From positions 37,050,360-37,114,359 of the forward strand of contig JAPFBE010000003.1 of the NCBI GenBank assembly GCA_034336665.1: a stretch of 64,000 bases of DNA. Reading direction: 5' to 3'. Origin of the DNA: Luscinia megarhynchos. Its lineage: Eukaryota > Chordata > Aves > Passeriformes > Turdidae. Positions within the stretch are counted from its first letter, which is position 1, and each line of letters opens with the position of its first letter. Below the pieces are notes generated by a model. The model did not search any database. It saw only the letters and a program-made list of their open reading frames with translations, and was not told the origin of the DNA. The position numbers and the translations under genes were made by a program. Positions 48,101 through 61,364 of the stretch are shown here, piece by piece.

Positions 48101-51100
48101 TGCCATGATCTCAGCCCATGCACAGGTTTACAGCATGTTTTGGAAGAGATTTGGCCTCAAGTATTACCTTTTAAAGGTACCTTTTGCAGGCAAAATAGAC
48201 AGCAAGGGAGAAAAAAATTGCTTAATGTCATGTCTTTCATGGAATAATATATTTTAAAATAGATTAGAAAAGTATCAGCAACCTCTTCATTCAAGCCCAT
48301 TCATTTTTAGATTATAACCCTCTGTGGTTTTAGGTTCTTTTTTAATTTTCCAGGGGTCAGTGCACAGACACAATATACTAGAGCATAGTTCAGTTTTATT
48401 TCAAGTACAGAATGCTAACAGGAGCCCATAATAACCACTGCTCATTCCAGTTCCCCTTATAGTGGTATCCTTGACACTTCCCATAGCAGTGCACTAAAAC
48501 CAAATCATTCCAGCCCTATGTGCTCAACAGAGCACTGTTTCTACACAGAAAATCACCAAGGGATTCTTTACATCAAGGCTTAACATTATACACTGCTTGT
48601 AAGGGTTCCACATTTTCCTCTTTTAATTAAAAATAATATAGTCATTTCAATTAAAAATAATATATCCGTGGTGCATACATTCAGACTACTAAGGAGAGTA
48701 AAAGTAATCATTTGCACAGTCACAAAAGCAAGACCCCAGAGAGTGAAATCCTCAGACACACCCCTGGTGTCCCTGCTAAGGTTAGCCTGCATTTTCTGAT
48801 GCCAACCACAGCAAAATAAAAGCTCAGAGTAGGAGTAAATGGCAAACAGTGGAGGATGGATTAATAGCTCTGTGGCACTTTGAAGTCTACATCCAGGAGT
48901 GAAAATGAAGTGCAGTTAAACGCCAAGTATCATAGAAGTCACCAAACAATTCTTTCCCAGCTCTCTTCAAAAGTGCGTTTAGAAGTTGAAGTGGGGAATT
49001 AACTTCAGACTCGAGGTCTGTACTTAGACCTAGCAAGAAATCATTGAAAAGAAAGAATGGCAACCCTGAGATGCAAATGAAATGAGCTGCCAAGCAGATT
49101 TTTCACAGTCATGATAATTATTTTTGAAATCTCACAGCTTGATTTTCTTCAAGTAGAAAGCAATTCTCCTCACTATTCTCTTTCATGACAACTTGGGCAT
49201 CAGCTCCCACAAAACTGATTTTCACTTGCAGTGGTATTGTTAATTATTATAATGAGATATGCAAGTATCTAAGGCTCAAAAAAATCCAGATATGGTTCCT
49301 CATTGTCTATTTAATTAGAACACAATAAGTGTAGAATTTATCCTTTTCAATGCTTTGCAGACAATTTTCACACGTGGTAAGTCTGTTAGAAATTTCACGC
49401 ATAGCTAGATTTAAAGCTTCCCTGATGTTTGTCAGATACAGCTGAAGTAGTGATTTTGTGTTGTAGCTATAATTAGGTGGCATATTGCCATGATTTTCCC
49501 TTTTTCTCTCTTCTTTTTTGCAACTCAGATGTCAAAGCAAATTATCGATCAGCTGTGAGATGTAAGGTCGGTTAAAGAAAAAAAAAGTTAAATCTAAATT
49601 TTCATTAGTTTTTCATTTAAATTTGCAAGTTCCTGAAGCATATCTCATGCACACTATGTCCCCTCACTCAGTTCCTGTTTTTCTCTCATCCTAAGGCAGC
49701 TTGTCATTGGAATGTTCTCACCTGGGAAGTAATTGCTTGTTTCAGTTGGAATCTTGGTGTGTCCTCCTCACAAGAACTGTCACCCATTTTGGCTTTTTGA
49801 TTCTTCTGACAACAGAAAAGGCAAGACCTGAAAGAAGAAGGAATAATCTGCACAGTGTTTGAGATGGGCAGTGGAGCCTGGGTGCAAGCAAAGGGCAGCC
49901 CAGCAGGAGAGCAGACTGTGAGAGCAATCCCACCACCCCAGGGAGCTGCCTGCCAAGCCCTGGGCAGCAATGGGCACCTTGTGCTGGCAGATGCTCCCAC
50001 AGCTGCTTCTCACAGCTCATGCAGAGACACGGTTGGAGAAAATGACTCTCCTTTTCTCCACTCCTGCATAGCTTTTCTACACCAAGGGCAGGAGGTGATG
50101 GTGGAGGTTTTGGAAATGCCCTTCTGCCATTTCCAGCTGTGTCTGCTCTCGAGTGCCCAGAGGAGAGATGGGGAGGGCTTGTCTGAACTTGCTCTGTCAG
50201 CTCCCTTCACCACCTGCAGCAAGGAGCATACCCCATCTCATCCTCAGGTAGACACTTAAAGAAGAAGAGGTGAACCACATTTTGGAATTTCAGAGGTGCT
50301 TGGGAAATCTTCAATCTAGCAGAAAATGTACAAAAGACAATGTAGTGTCTGAAATTATGCAACATAAGTCCCACACCAGAGTCCAGAGATAATGATAAAA
50401 TCCTTCTCTGCACACACTGTTTTGGGAAATATACTTTCATTGGCACCTTTCATAATCACAGACACAAAGTGGACATGAAAAATAATTTCCCTTTGCTTTC
50501 ATTTAAAATCCCTTTTCTGTGCTATTTAAAGCTTTGGTTCTTTCTTGCAGAAGCTGAATTCTCCCAGAGGGAGGAATTACTCTGCCCATTCAATAACAGA
50601 ATTTTGCATTTCTCTTAATATGTAAGTATTAAAATCTAACTGCTTCTTAATAACAAAATTGTATTTTATAATATACAACTATTCTTTTATTAAGTTAATT
50701 ATACTGACAATGTTAAATAATAGCACCCTTACTAATATATAAATCTCTGATTTCTACCTTAGTTTGTAATTTCTTCAGTAATTCTATTTGCATCTCAATG
50801 GCTCAGATAGCTACAGTATTGATAATTTGAAGATTTCAGCAGTGCTAAATCAAATCCTAACAATCTTGAGACTAGTCTGAAACCCAGAAGTAGTTGCCTT
50901 TCTTTTCTGCTGTTGAGCTGCTTGACTCAGGCTCAAATTCCTTCAAGTTGTACTGGGTCAGATAAATGCCTTTCTGCCTCCTTCCTTTGCAGTACCCTCC
51001 CCTCTGGTGTGACTGCACTGACCAAATATCCTGCTCATTTTGCAGGGTGAAGGGCAGTGGCAAATAAATCCCAAGAAAACAAAACCTTACCACAAAGTTA

Positions 51101-53019
51101 TGTGATGTTTAAGCAGTTAGAGTATGACAACACCACCTCCCTGGGCTACACCTTTTATTTCCTACTCCAAACACGAGCAAACTAATGATTTGCCTCCTCA
51201 CCTCTTTCTTCATACCTCTGCAGCTTGTCAGTGAATCCTGTACTATTTCTAGCATTAATGCTGTCTTGCTTTCAGTCTCCTGCTGAACAGCATGTCAGTA
51301 GGTGGCAGCCCATGGCTCATTAAGGAGGTTCTGCAGTGCTAAATTCATAGCACAGTCTGGATTTACAGCTTTTTCAGTGGACAATTTATTATTTTAATGC
51401 CTTTTTCCACCGTCTGTTATACTGGGAATGATGGAGACTAGCAGTAATGTGTCTAAATCCAAATTTTACTGCAAATTGCCCAATTTTATGTTCTCTAAAC
51501 TGTGGCCCACAGTCAGACATTATTATTCACCGTGTACAATGTGTAGTGAAAGATTGGCTGGATATGTATGATCATGCATTACTGCAGTATTTCCCAGGGG
51601 GAATTGAAAAGAGCAGCTCAGGATACACCTCTCAACAATCTTGTAACAAACATGGAAAGATCTCTAATTGCTTTTGAGAAGGAATAAAAAATAAAATATT
51701 AAGTTCCTTTGTGATCTTTTCATCCTAAGAGGGGACCTTTCAGAGGCCAGTCTGAAACTGTGCATGTAGCAGCCAAAATCCCAAGAGCCAGAAACAAGCC
51801 CTGTTAATCGTGCACACTCAGTGACTCAGGAACACAACATCAAGAGCAACCAGAGAAAATGCCTCCACTGCCCATGAAAAGCAAGTAAAGAAGGGATGTG
51901 AGCTCCTACTGGAGCAATGGTACACACAGCACAAGCATGTGAATGCTTGTGTGTATGTGTCCATCTGTACCCTCTTTCTGAGTCTTTCTCACACCCACTG
52001 TTACATGGTCAAATCTTGTCAAAGTGGGTTGGGAGGATGATTCATCCTCACTGGTGGATAGCTCAGACCTGACAAACTGTTCATTTGAGGGTGTTTTTTT
52101 CAGTTTATAATGTTAAAAATAGGAATGTGCAAGTTGCCTCATAGGATGGCCACATCTCCCAGCTCCCAGCAGAAACGAGCTCCAGCAGAGCAAGGCACAA
52201 ATGCAATAGAGCATTTGCTGGCTCTGGAAAAAACCTTCAGGACAGCCTCAGCAGGCAGGGAAAAGGGGGAGAACATGAAGGCTGGTAGTCTGTTCTGGCA
52301 TGTCTATCCTGGCAGAGAGGGAGCCAGGCTTAGAGAGCAGAGAATTTCTTCTTCCCTTGTTTTGTGTAGAGTTTCTGTAAAAGACAGTGAGAGCAACACT
52401 TCCACCTCTGTGTGAGCATGAAGAATGGGAACAGGCTCATATTTACCATGGAGGTGTCCTGGCAAATACCATTACAGAATTCCTGACTTTGCTGGCAATG
52501 TTTTGAGCCTTGCAGCAGCCAGGAGAGAAGGTTCACCTGTTCTAAAAACCAGAGGATTTCATGCAGCCTGTATGACTGATGTGCCTGAGCCCTGAAGCTG
52601 AACAAGGCTCTGACCACAGCTTGCATGACAGTGACACCTGCACAACCTGCCTGCACTTCAAAATCATCCCAGCAGGGACAACATATTCTCAGAGTGTTCA
52701 GAGGAGTAAAAGGAAACAGCAAAACAGGTTACCAGGACTGAGCTTACTAAGTGGGAAGAGAAAGCGAGAGACAGAATTGATCTTCCAAAGGCGACCTGCT
52801 GTGAAGGAGCCAAGAAAGGACTTGGTAAAACTGTTGGCACAGATTGACACATCCAGTTATCACTACCACCCCCTCTCTTATGTTTCATGACCCACAACAG
52901 CACAAGCTTAGCACTGAACCAGACTCAGAAGCATGCACAAAGACTTGCTTTATCCTGCTCATCCCCACCATCCAGAAGTTGGGTAGATGATAGTTACCAT
53001 TTTGTTAGAATTTATTATT
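45120..53019. other. Intergenic, no gene recognised
   Basis: AT-rich DNA with GC-richer patches at 46190-46420, 49855-50260 and 52110-52900 in which several frames are open together. The frames at 45113-45496, 47564-48106 (minus) and 49855-50259, 52110-52415 (plus) were read and match no known family. A 24-bp tandem duplication lies at 48625-48664. Confidence 0.5.
48625..48664. repeat. Short tandem duplication, 24-bp period
   Basis: aattaaaaataatata occurs at 48625-48640 and again at 48649-48664, separated by gtcatttc. This is consistent with a small replication-slippage duplication. Confidence 0.85.
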
Positions 53020-53119
53020 TTGATATTGAGATATTGAGATATTGATATTGATATTGATATTGATATTGATATTGATATTGATATTGATATTGATATTGAT
53101 ATTGATATTGATATTGATA
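53020..53119. repeat. (ATTGAT)n hexanucleotide microsatellite
   Basis: About 14 pure copies of the hexamer from 53037 to 53119, preceded by two related 8-bp steps (atattgag). The minus-strand open frame reading repeated Gln-Tyr is an artefact. Confidence 0.97.
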
Positions 53120-56100
53120 AAAAAAGCAGGAAGACAATGAGCAGACTGAAACCTCACGGACCCAGCAGGTTTTGATTGTTGCTCTCAGATGTGCTGCTGT
53201 GGCAGACATAGGTCAGCACGAGGTGGTGGGTGCCACACAGCCTTTGTGGAGACTGACCTGCATTTTTGGCTGCTTAGGGAGATCTAGGAGGGGAAGGCAG
53301 CTTATCCCATGGCTATCTGATATCCCTGTCAAACATATGTTAACTGGTCAAGCAACACTCCTGGAAAAACAGGGAGGAACTGGGAAACAGACTGGAAACA
53401 TTGGAGTGACTGAGAAAAGGCAGTTTTTATAGCAGTCAGCAGGAAAACCATGTTTGACTGACAAGAAAACAGTGTGAAGAGTGCAGAGACTTTCCCAAAA
53501 TCACTCAGGCAGTTACAGACAATTAGCAGAGTTGAGCTTCAAGTACATCTCCCTGTGTTTGGCCCTGCTTCTCCCAAAGATGTTGATGTGGTATTAAGGA
53601 CAGACTGATGGATAATGTCTTTCAGATGCCAGGTCTCCTGTTTAAAGCATGGCTGGTTTTTGTAGAGTTGTCAGCCACAGTTTTTAGTCAGGAGCTAAAA
53701 AGCTGATTTTCCAAATTAGATTGCGGGTAAGGATCAAATGTTAACTTTTCTAAAAAAATTCCCTTTGAGTTCTCCTATGGTGAAATTCTTCTTGCAAATC
53801 CCTTAGAAACTACCTTCTCTTCCTCTGAAACACTTCTTCAGGTCTGATACTCGAATGGTAGAAAAAGGATGTAAACACAAAACATTTTGAAAGTAGCAGA
53901 GTTGTTTGGTGAGGTGTTAAATATATGATTTCAGTTTTCACTTTGAAAAAGCATGAAGGAGGTTTCTCAATAGTGAGCAGGAACACCAGTGGCCACCTGC
54001 ACTTGGGACTCTCCCTTCTGTGCATGCCTCCAGACCCATCCACACATATTTCTCCCTTCTCCAGGGATAATTGTTGCTCCTGGAGACTTTCCCATCTCTT
54101 CTGTACAAGAACAGCATCCAGACTCAGCCCACACTCTGCATTCAGTCCTTTTTCCTGGCAGCCTTCATCAGGCCTTTCTGAGCAAAACTGGTGCTACTGC
54201 TCTCTGCTTCTCTCAGATGTGACTCAAGCACAGACTCACACAGTACAGGGAAAATTGTAGACCTCAAATAAGGTCTTTTCCCACACTTGACTTTCAAAGA
54301 AATAAGCCCAGAAGGCTAGTAAACCAGAAGAAAATCCAAAGTCAGCATTCTAAATGTCTCAAATTTCTGCCAGCTGGAAGCAGTAGAGCACATACCTTGA
54401 CCCTCACATGGCGTCCTTTGTACCAGCCTCTCCCTTCTGTCTATAATCCTGTGAGACAAGTTTGTGACAGGAAAGGATTTAAGCAACACCTTTGTGTCAG
54501 AGGGGCTGTTCCTCTTATGGTACCAATGCCTAACTACAAGACCAGCTGTGAACCTATTCCCCTATTTTCCCACCTCCACGTCTTCACTGGCATTTTTACC
54601 TTATGCACTTTTGTGCATGGCACACATGCAATGAACTGTCCTGGAACAGCATTTCTCTATCACCCTTCAAACTCTAGCTCAGGACTCAATCCTAATGATG
54701 TATTGAGTGCATTTTTGTGCATAATGACTGCTGATATTAACCTCCTAGCAGCTCCTTAGAGGAGTGAGAGGTGCTGTGCAAGTCCATGAAGACACCAAAC
54801 AACTCTAGCTGATAGCACCAGCCTTACCTAGCAGCAATACTCCTAAAAAAGGGCTTGATGGCTGCTAGTAAAAGCCACATTCATAAACATTTTGAGCATC
54901 TATTTTGAGGAAATAAAGAAGCTTTTTGGACTCTCTGTTCTGAAATGGGAACATCAGTGTTGAGCCCTTTCCAAACGTGTTGCCTTTTTGCTGAGATGCA
55001 GACATGAAGCCTGCAGCTGCAGTGCTGCGTGCTCCATCCCTACCCCACACACCCCAGACTGCTGTCCTCTGCACAAGGCAGCTGCAGAAATGGCATGCAG
55101 ATTGCAGTGCAAGTGTATGTGCAGACAGGGGATTCCACTCCATGATTTGGTCATCTTCTAATCTCAATCCACCACACCCTTTTCTTGCAAGCCTGTCAGC
55201 CACACTTTGCATCATCAGTGTCCAGACATGTGCTTGAAGGTTATTTGCACTGTCAGATGTCAATACATGTAATAAACAACCAACAATTAAGCATGCATGA
55301 ATTTTCTATTAAATTGGCTTGTTACTACCTCAAAGAAGGAGATGTGAGTGAACACAGCTTCTCTTTGAGATGCACGTTTGTGACCTTTTCTGCCGTTCAG
55401 TTGCCAGCTCGCCTCGCTAACAATGAACATCTTCCCAGAGAAACAGGCAGATTGCTCCGAGCCACGTCTCTCATGTTCCTGCTAGCACAGCTCATCTCAC
55501 TCACCACAGGGCATGACTGTCACCTAAAGGTGGGTTGGGAGGTGCCAACCCTCTTTCACTCATTTGCTTTCTTCTGCACAAAGGAGGCAGAGAGGGGGAA
55601 TCACCTCAGAGGTAAAAAGTGAAAGGAAACTGAGGCTTGTGTCTTGCACAGGAGGAACTTAGGCTTCAGTGATTTTAGCGTATGTCAATCTACTGGATCA
55701 GATCCTTAGTCTCTCTCTATTTTTCCTCACATGTATTTGTACAAATGACAGGCAACCATTCTGGTACAAGAATTTAACAAATTCTGAGTATTTTAAAAAG
55801 TTTTTGCATTCTTCAACCATGTTCTTATGCAGCATTTGAAGTCAGGGACTGACTGAGCATATGTTAAAGTGCTCTGCTGCAGGAAACCATTTTGAGTATT
55901 ACTGCCAAATTTCATTCTTCCCGAGCTGGCTTTAAAGTGGATAGCTCGACAGCTGATGGCAGGACTGCTGCAGCAGCACAGAGCTCAGGGCAGGATAAAA
56001 GCCATAAAGTCTAACCACCTTTTCACACAGATTTTGCAGCATTTTTTGGTGTCACTGCTACACAAGCAGCAGGTGACAAGTTTCAGTGAAGGCAGCTTAG

Positions 56101-58812
56101 TGCTCCTTAGAGTGCTAGTTACAGTGCTTGCATATGCATCAGTAACCAGGAGTAATGAGAGCTGCTTTTAGGTCCTGGTGCACCAGGGCTTGCTGTGGCT
56201 GAGCATGTCATCTACCTGCTGGGAGGCAGATGTTGCACTTTTACTGTCTGGAGGGGCAAAGAAGGACAAAGGTGAAATTTTGAGAAACCACAAAACCCCA
56301 GTTATTATGTTTCCTGCATCCTCAGGGGTTTAGATCTCCTAAAGAAGTGGCCAGCAAAGGGATGCAGATACTTCAGATAGCAGTCACATGAGGCTGGGAA
56401 AAAATTCGTGGTAGAAAAAATCCTTCCCTATGTAAAGATGAGAGAATGAGTATTAGCTTAGTGTCTTCTCTCTCACACTGAGCACTTGAAATCTTCACAG
56501 CATGTAGAGGAGCACGTGGGAAGTGGACTCCTACACTATTTGCTCAAAATACATCCTAAACATGCACAATTTGGAAAAAAAAAAGTGCAAAAATATGTCA
56601 CATTTTTCAATGGGTTTTGTTTTTGTTTTATATCCCACAGTTTTCACACTGTAAACACAGTAAAGAAAATCCCAGAACACTCAATCTTTAAGCCTTTCAC
56701 TGGTCAGTTGCTAATTAATGTTTTTTAGGGGTTTGGATTTTTGGTTTGCTTTTTGGAGGGGGTGTTTTTGGCCTGGTTTTTTGCTGGGTTGTTTTTTGGT
56801 TGGGGTTTGTTTTTTTTCCTGTAGAGCTACAGTGACCTCCAGTGGCCAAAAGAAACCTTTCACTCTTCTAGACTTATTTTAGGAAAGGTAAAACTATCCC
56901 TGATTATTATCTATGTGTGACAGGTGGGTCTGGAAACGGAGACAGAAACTGGATCCCAGGACTTCTGGATCAAAGCTGAAGACTAACTATCACTGTTATC
57001 TTGAATTAAGTAACAGGAGAGAAGTTTAAGGTATTCATTATCTAGACACTTCTTTAGCTGGTATGCTTTTAATTAAACAGAGTTTATCTACCTATAAATC
57101 CTTCTAGCAGCATCTCTGAATTTAGACTTTAGTGGAGTAAATTTCATGCCTTCTCATCAAACATGAACCCAAGAAGTAAAAAACCTATCAAATATTGTAA
57201 AGTATGGAAAAGCAAATCCAAGTTAAAAGAATGAGCAGCTAAAGTGTGAGAGAATAGTGCAGAAACACATATACTAAGTATTAACTACTTTCTGGTACTA
57301 TAGCTCAACAGCTTTATCTATTTCAGCTTCAGGTGTGTGCAGCAGCTTTGTTCAGTCCCATGCTGGACTGATGAACATTCACTGGAGAAGAGATATAATG
57401 CTGTAATCCCTTATATAGCCCAGAGTCTGTTAAATCCTATTCTGTCAGTAGCCCCTGCCAGAGAGAGCTGATAGATTGTCCAACCAGCACACTCAACCTC
57501 CTCAGACACAGCTTGAGGTGGGAGATATCCTCTTGTCCACCATTCATTTCTGTGACATTCTTCATTATGGTTTCTAGGCCACTAAAGTACTACCATGGCT
57601 CCTGAGGATATATACTGATACAGTCAGTGCCTCACTGTTGGTAGACATAAATGAAAAAGACAAGACAAGCTCAAATATTGGAAAAGCAGCTCTTACTGGT
57701 CCTTTTCCAAGTGGTGCTATGGAATTTACACATGCAGTCACTGTTAGTGGTAGCACAACCATTTTTTTCTCTTCTGCAAACACAGACTACCCCTCTGTTC
57801 CACATAATTACAGTAATTTTTTCATGTCCCTCCATCTCAACACCAGATTTTCAGGAAAACCTTCCAGACCTTGGCAGGACAAGTGTTAAGGTACCTACAG
57901 AAGGTACATATTTTAAAGGTATATATATTCCTCCTTTTTGTGTCAAGAGTCCCCCCCACAGGTTCATTCACTGTGCAGGTGACTCACAGCACCACATCCC
58001 CCTCAGAGATGAGGGGTTCTTGGTTGAAAAAAAGACTGAAGGACATTGTAACAGAGGTGTTATCAAACTGGCATGTCCCAGTAGAATCATAAAACTCTAA
58101 AGAGCAGCCCATAATGCCCAAAAGAGAGGCAGGAAAGTCACTTAAACAGTGACAGGATCCACTTTGAATTATCATGGTACCTTGTCCCATCTTTGTCCCA
58201 AGATGACAAGCCTTTAGGTCTTTCAGCTGTGAACAGATACAACCAGGGTGTTCCTGATCAGTCATACTCTGCAGTTATTTAAAACCCACCTTTACATCCA
58301 ATTCTATTAAAATATTATCACAATCTTTCTGCTCATCATTTAGCTCAGTTACAACTGAGCTTTGGGAAAATGCACTGGCAAGAGACATACCCATTGCTCA
58401 CAGTGTTGGCCTCCTGTGTGAGCAGACCCTGATCCCTGGGAGGGAAGACTCAGCCCATGGTGGTGCTGTGCATCTCTATTGGCACAAATTTGCCCTAAAA
58501 ATGCAAAAAGGTGGCGTGATTCCTGTTCTAACTTCTCAGAGCATCAGCACATTTGTGCAGGGATTGCATTTCACAGAAGAGAACAGGCTGTTAGCTTGTT
58601 GGAAAGAACTTTCTGGCTGAAGGAGGAGACACCTGCCACTGTCAACCTGGATTGCAAGAAACAGCAGAAGGGTGGCATCAACTCCAAATGTTGAGACAAG
58701 GTCAAGTGAGACTTCTTGCATGCCAAGAGAGGTACTACCTCAAAAGCAGAATCCCTGTAAAAAGAGACTGAAAAGTAGGATTTGGGGTTTCAGCAGAGAC
58801 ACAAATGGCATA
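53120..58812. other. Intergenic, no gene recognised
   Basis: Mixed-composition DNA. Open frames at 53925-54260, 54397-54759, 55185-55622 and 57651-58100 (plus) and 54865-55263 and 57984-58265 (minus) have no recognisable homology. A T/G-rich strand-asymmetric stretch lies at 56721-56820. No transposable element was identified. Confidence 0.5.
56721..56820. repeat. T/G-rich low-complexity tract
   Basis: About 100 bp almost free of A and C on the plus strand, alternating T runs with G runs of two to five (for example ggagggggtg and ggttggggtt). It has no fixed period, and the spacing of G runs is longer than for a classic quadruplex motif. Confidence 0.85.
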
Positions 58813-59155
58813 GGGAGAGGAGAGGAGAGGAGAGGAGAGGAGAGGAGAGGAGAGGAGAGGAGAGGAGAGGAGAGGAGAGGAGAGGAGAGGAGAGGAGAGG
58901 AGAGGAGAGGAGAGGAGAGGAGAGGAGAGGAGAGGAGAGGAGAGGAGAGGAGAGGAGAGGAGAGGAGAGGAGAGGAGAGGAGAGGAGAGGAGGAGGAGAG
59001 GAGAGGAGGAGGAGAGGAGGAGGAGAGGGAGGAGGAGAGGAGAGGAGAGGAGAGGAGAGGAGAGGAGAGGAGAGGAGAGGAGAGGAGAGGAGAGGAGAGG
59101 AGAGGAGAGGAGAGGAGAGGAGAGGAGAGGAGAGGAGAGGAGAGGAGAGGAGAGG
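58813..59155. repeat. (GGAGA)n pentanucleotide array, 343 bp
   Basis: The plus strand is pure purine over the whole array. Perfect ggaga repeats fill 58815-58989 and 59037-59155. The middle is interrupted by a section (58990-59036) where gga triplets are inserted. With a 5-bp unit and no stop in any frame, open frames of more than 120 codons appear on both strands (Arg/Glu/Gly on plus, Leu/Ser/Pro on minus); none is a gene. Confidence 0.98.
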
Positions 59156-61364
59156 CTTCACAGCTCTTGATATATTGAAGTGCTTACTTTGACACAGATT
59201 ACATGTTTCTCAGGCAATATACGAATTTGAGTCTCTGGGAAATTCATGGTGTCTGCATCTAATTGTAATGGACACAATTTCAAGGGATGATGATCTATTT
59301 CATACAAATAAGGCATCTGCATCTCCTGTGGTCATCTGGTTATGGGCCACAACAGAACTGAACTCTCTCTCTGATATCATAGGTTTATCTATGAACTGCT
59401 ATCTTAGCTGGAGAAAAGATCCTCTTGGAAGAAAATACTAATTATCTAATGAACTGGTTGAGTAAATTCTTCTAATGACCAAGAGAAATGTAACATACAA
59501 AAATAAATAAATGAATAGGTTTTTTAATTTGCATGCTTGTTTTTGACATTATCTCAGTGATATATGAGGTGCTTGCCTCAGGCTGCAAGGATATATCCAG
59601 CCCTTTCAGTATTATTTTTGATACTCCTTAGACAATTTGCAGAGAGGCAATGCCTCAACTGCTCTGCCAAATCTTCAGATTCACTTGTCATCAGTGTCTC
59701 CATCTCTCCATTTGTATTACACAGAATTTAAACACTGTGGTAATGATCCAGTTTGCTTAAATTATGTATCTCCTTCTCCCACTAAAAGAAAGAGCTGGTG
59801 TCTCTCGATCCAGACTGGAAAGTAGTGGTGCAGGATTTTATGTATATGTCCAGTGGTTATGGCACTTATTCAAGAAGATGAAGTTCAAGGTTTTTTCTCA
59901 TCATGGACCTAGATGGAAACAATCTCTGCTTTGGTTCTGCATCTGGATTGCTCTGCATCTGGGAAGGTAGGAGTTATGGGATCAGACACCAGGGACCCAA
60001 GGCTAAGCTTAGCCCTGCATGACAAATGGCAAAGCCCTTTCAGGTGGGAAGATGCAGCAAGGAGGTTCCCAATAACCCTCTAAACTGGATATGCATTTTA
60101 TATCAAACTTCTATGAGACAGAAAAAAATGGATGAGGCCACACAAGTAAAAAAGAATCCCAGATCTATTCTTTCCTCCCCTTTTTATACTCTGACATCCT
60201 TTATTTTCTGCAGCTATCACAACCTCTGGTAGTGCCAAGATATAAGTGGGTATCCTTATGTACTAAATAAAAGGCAGATTTCTCTTCACAGACTGTGCCA
60301 GACAATTTGTCTTATAAAATTTTTTCCTAAGTCTATTATTCAGTTGCTTAAGGCTACTATATGGACTATCTGCTAGGAGGTTACTGAAAAATGGGCACCA
60401 GACTGCAAACAAGTATTGAATAAAGTTGAGCTATTTTACATAGCTCAGCAATAATTTCCATATGATTTCTTATCTCTGCAACTTTCTGCACAGCTTGTTT
60501 AATAAATTTTTTCCCACTGCATTTTCCTGGTTAGAATTTGCTGGGACTCTACTGACAAAGTTTGTTTGCAGTATAAAACAATGAGTTTGGCAGCACACAT
60601 CAGTTTCAACAAACACACTTTGAAGTTATTCGGGTTTTGTGCTTCTAGGAAAAATAGATTTCAAAAGTTGAAGAGTTGAAAAGTCTGGGTCCAATGTTTC
60701 TTCTGAGCCAAATTCTTTCAGGCACCTGTCCTGAAGCACTGGGATCCACCCATTCTGGGAGACAGAGCACTAAGAGAGCACCCAGACATTATGTGTGAAC
60801 AAAGATGGTTTCTACCATCAAGAAATCTGGACAGTTACTCTGGGTGTTCATACAATTTTACCAGTTAATTCAGTTCTGCTTGACTGTTGGCAGGAATGTA
60901 GCCAAAATTTAATGACCCTTCTACTCTGCTGCCAAGGCTGAGCCCCTCAGAGTGAAACACAGGGATGAAATAATCACAGGCATCCCACGAGCAACAATGT
61001 TTTCTGTTTATATGAACTGCTTTCAAATGTAAGAATGTGAGTAAGGTCAATAATATGAAGGACATATGGCCTACAGCTAATTTTTATAATAATCATCTGA
61101 TAATATGTAATCTGGGTAATCCAATAAAGTAATTAATAATCTCTGAAAACCAAGTAATTTTTCTGGAAAATTCATCTAATTATGGACCTTCTAGGACATA
61201 AACATTCAGGATGTCAATGCACTTGGACTTCATGCCTGGATAGCCCCTAAGACTGCAGCATCTCTTAAGCAATCCTGATTTACTTCTCTCTTGATTTTCC
61301 AATTGCCTTTCTTCCTTAGATGTAGTCATGGCCACACTGGTGTATTTTAGGGTCTTGTATTTCA
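59156..61364. other. Intergenic, no gene recognised
   Basis: AT-rich DNA with short open frames (59637-59825, 59764-59970, 60026-60232 plus; 60865-61065 minus) lacking any support. No repeat family was recognised before the CR1 at about 61365. Confidence 0.55.

Noticed and set aside
49855..50259. 134-codon plus-strand frame in a GC-richer patch
   Set aside because: Frames on both strands are open at once, as expected from composition, and no domain or homology was recognised.
58672..59192. Arg-Gly-Glu repeat open frames of 136 and 168 codons and a Leu-Ser-Pro frame on the other strand
   Set aside because: They are the pentanucleotide array read in stop-free frames; the non-repeat ends have no homology.
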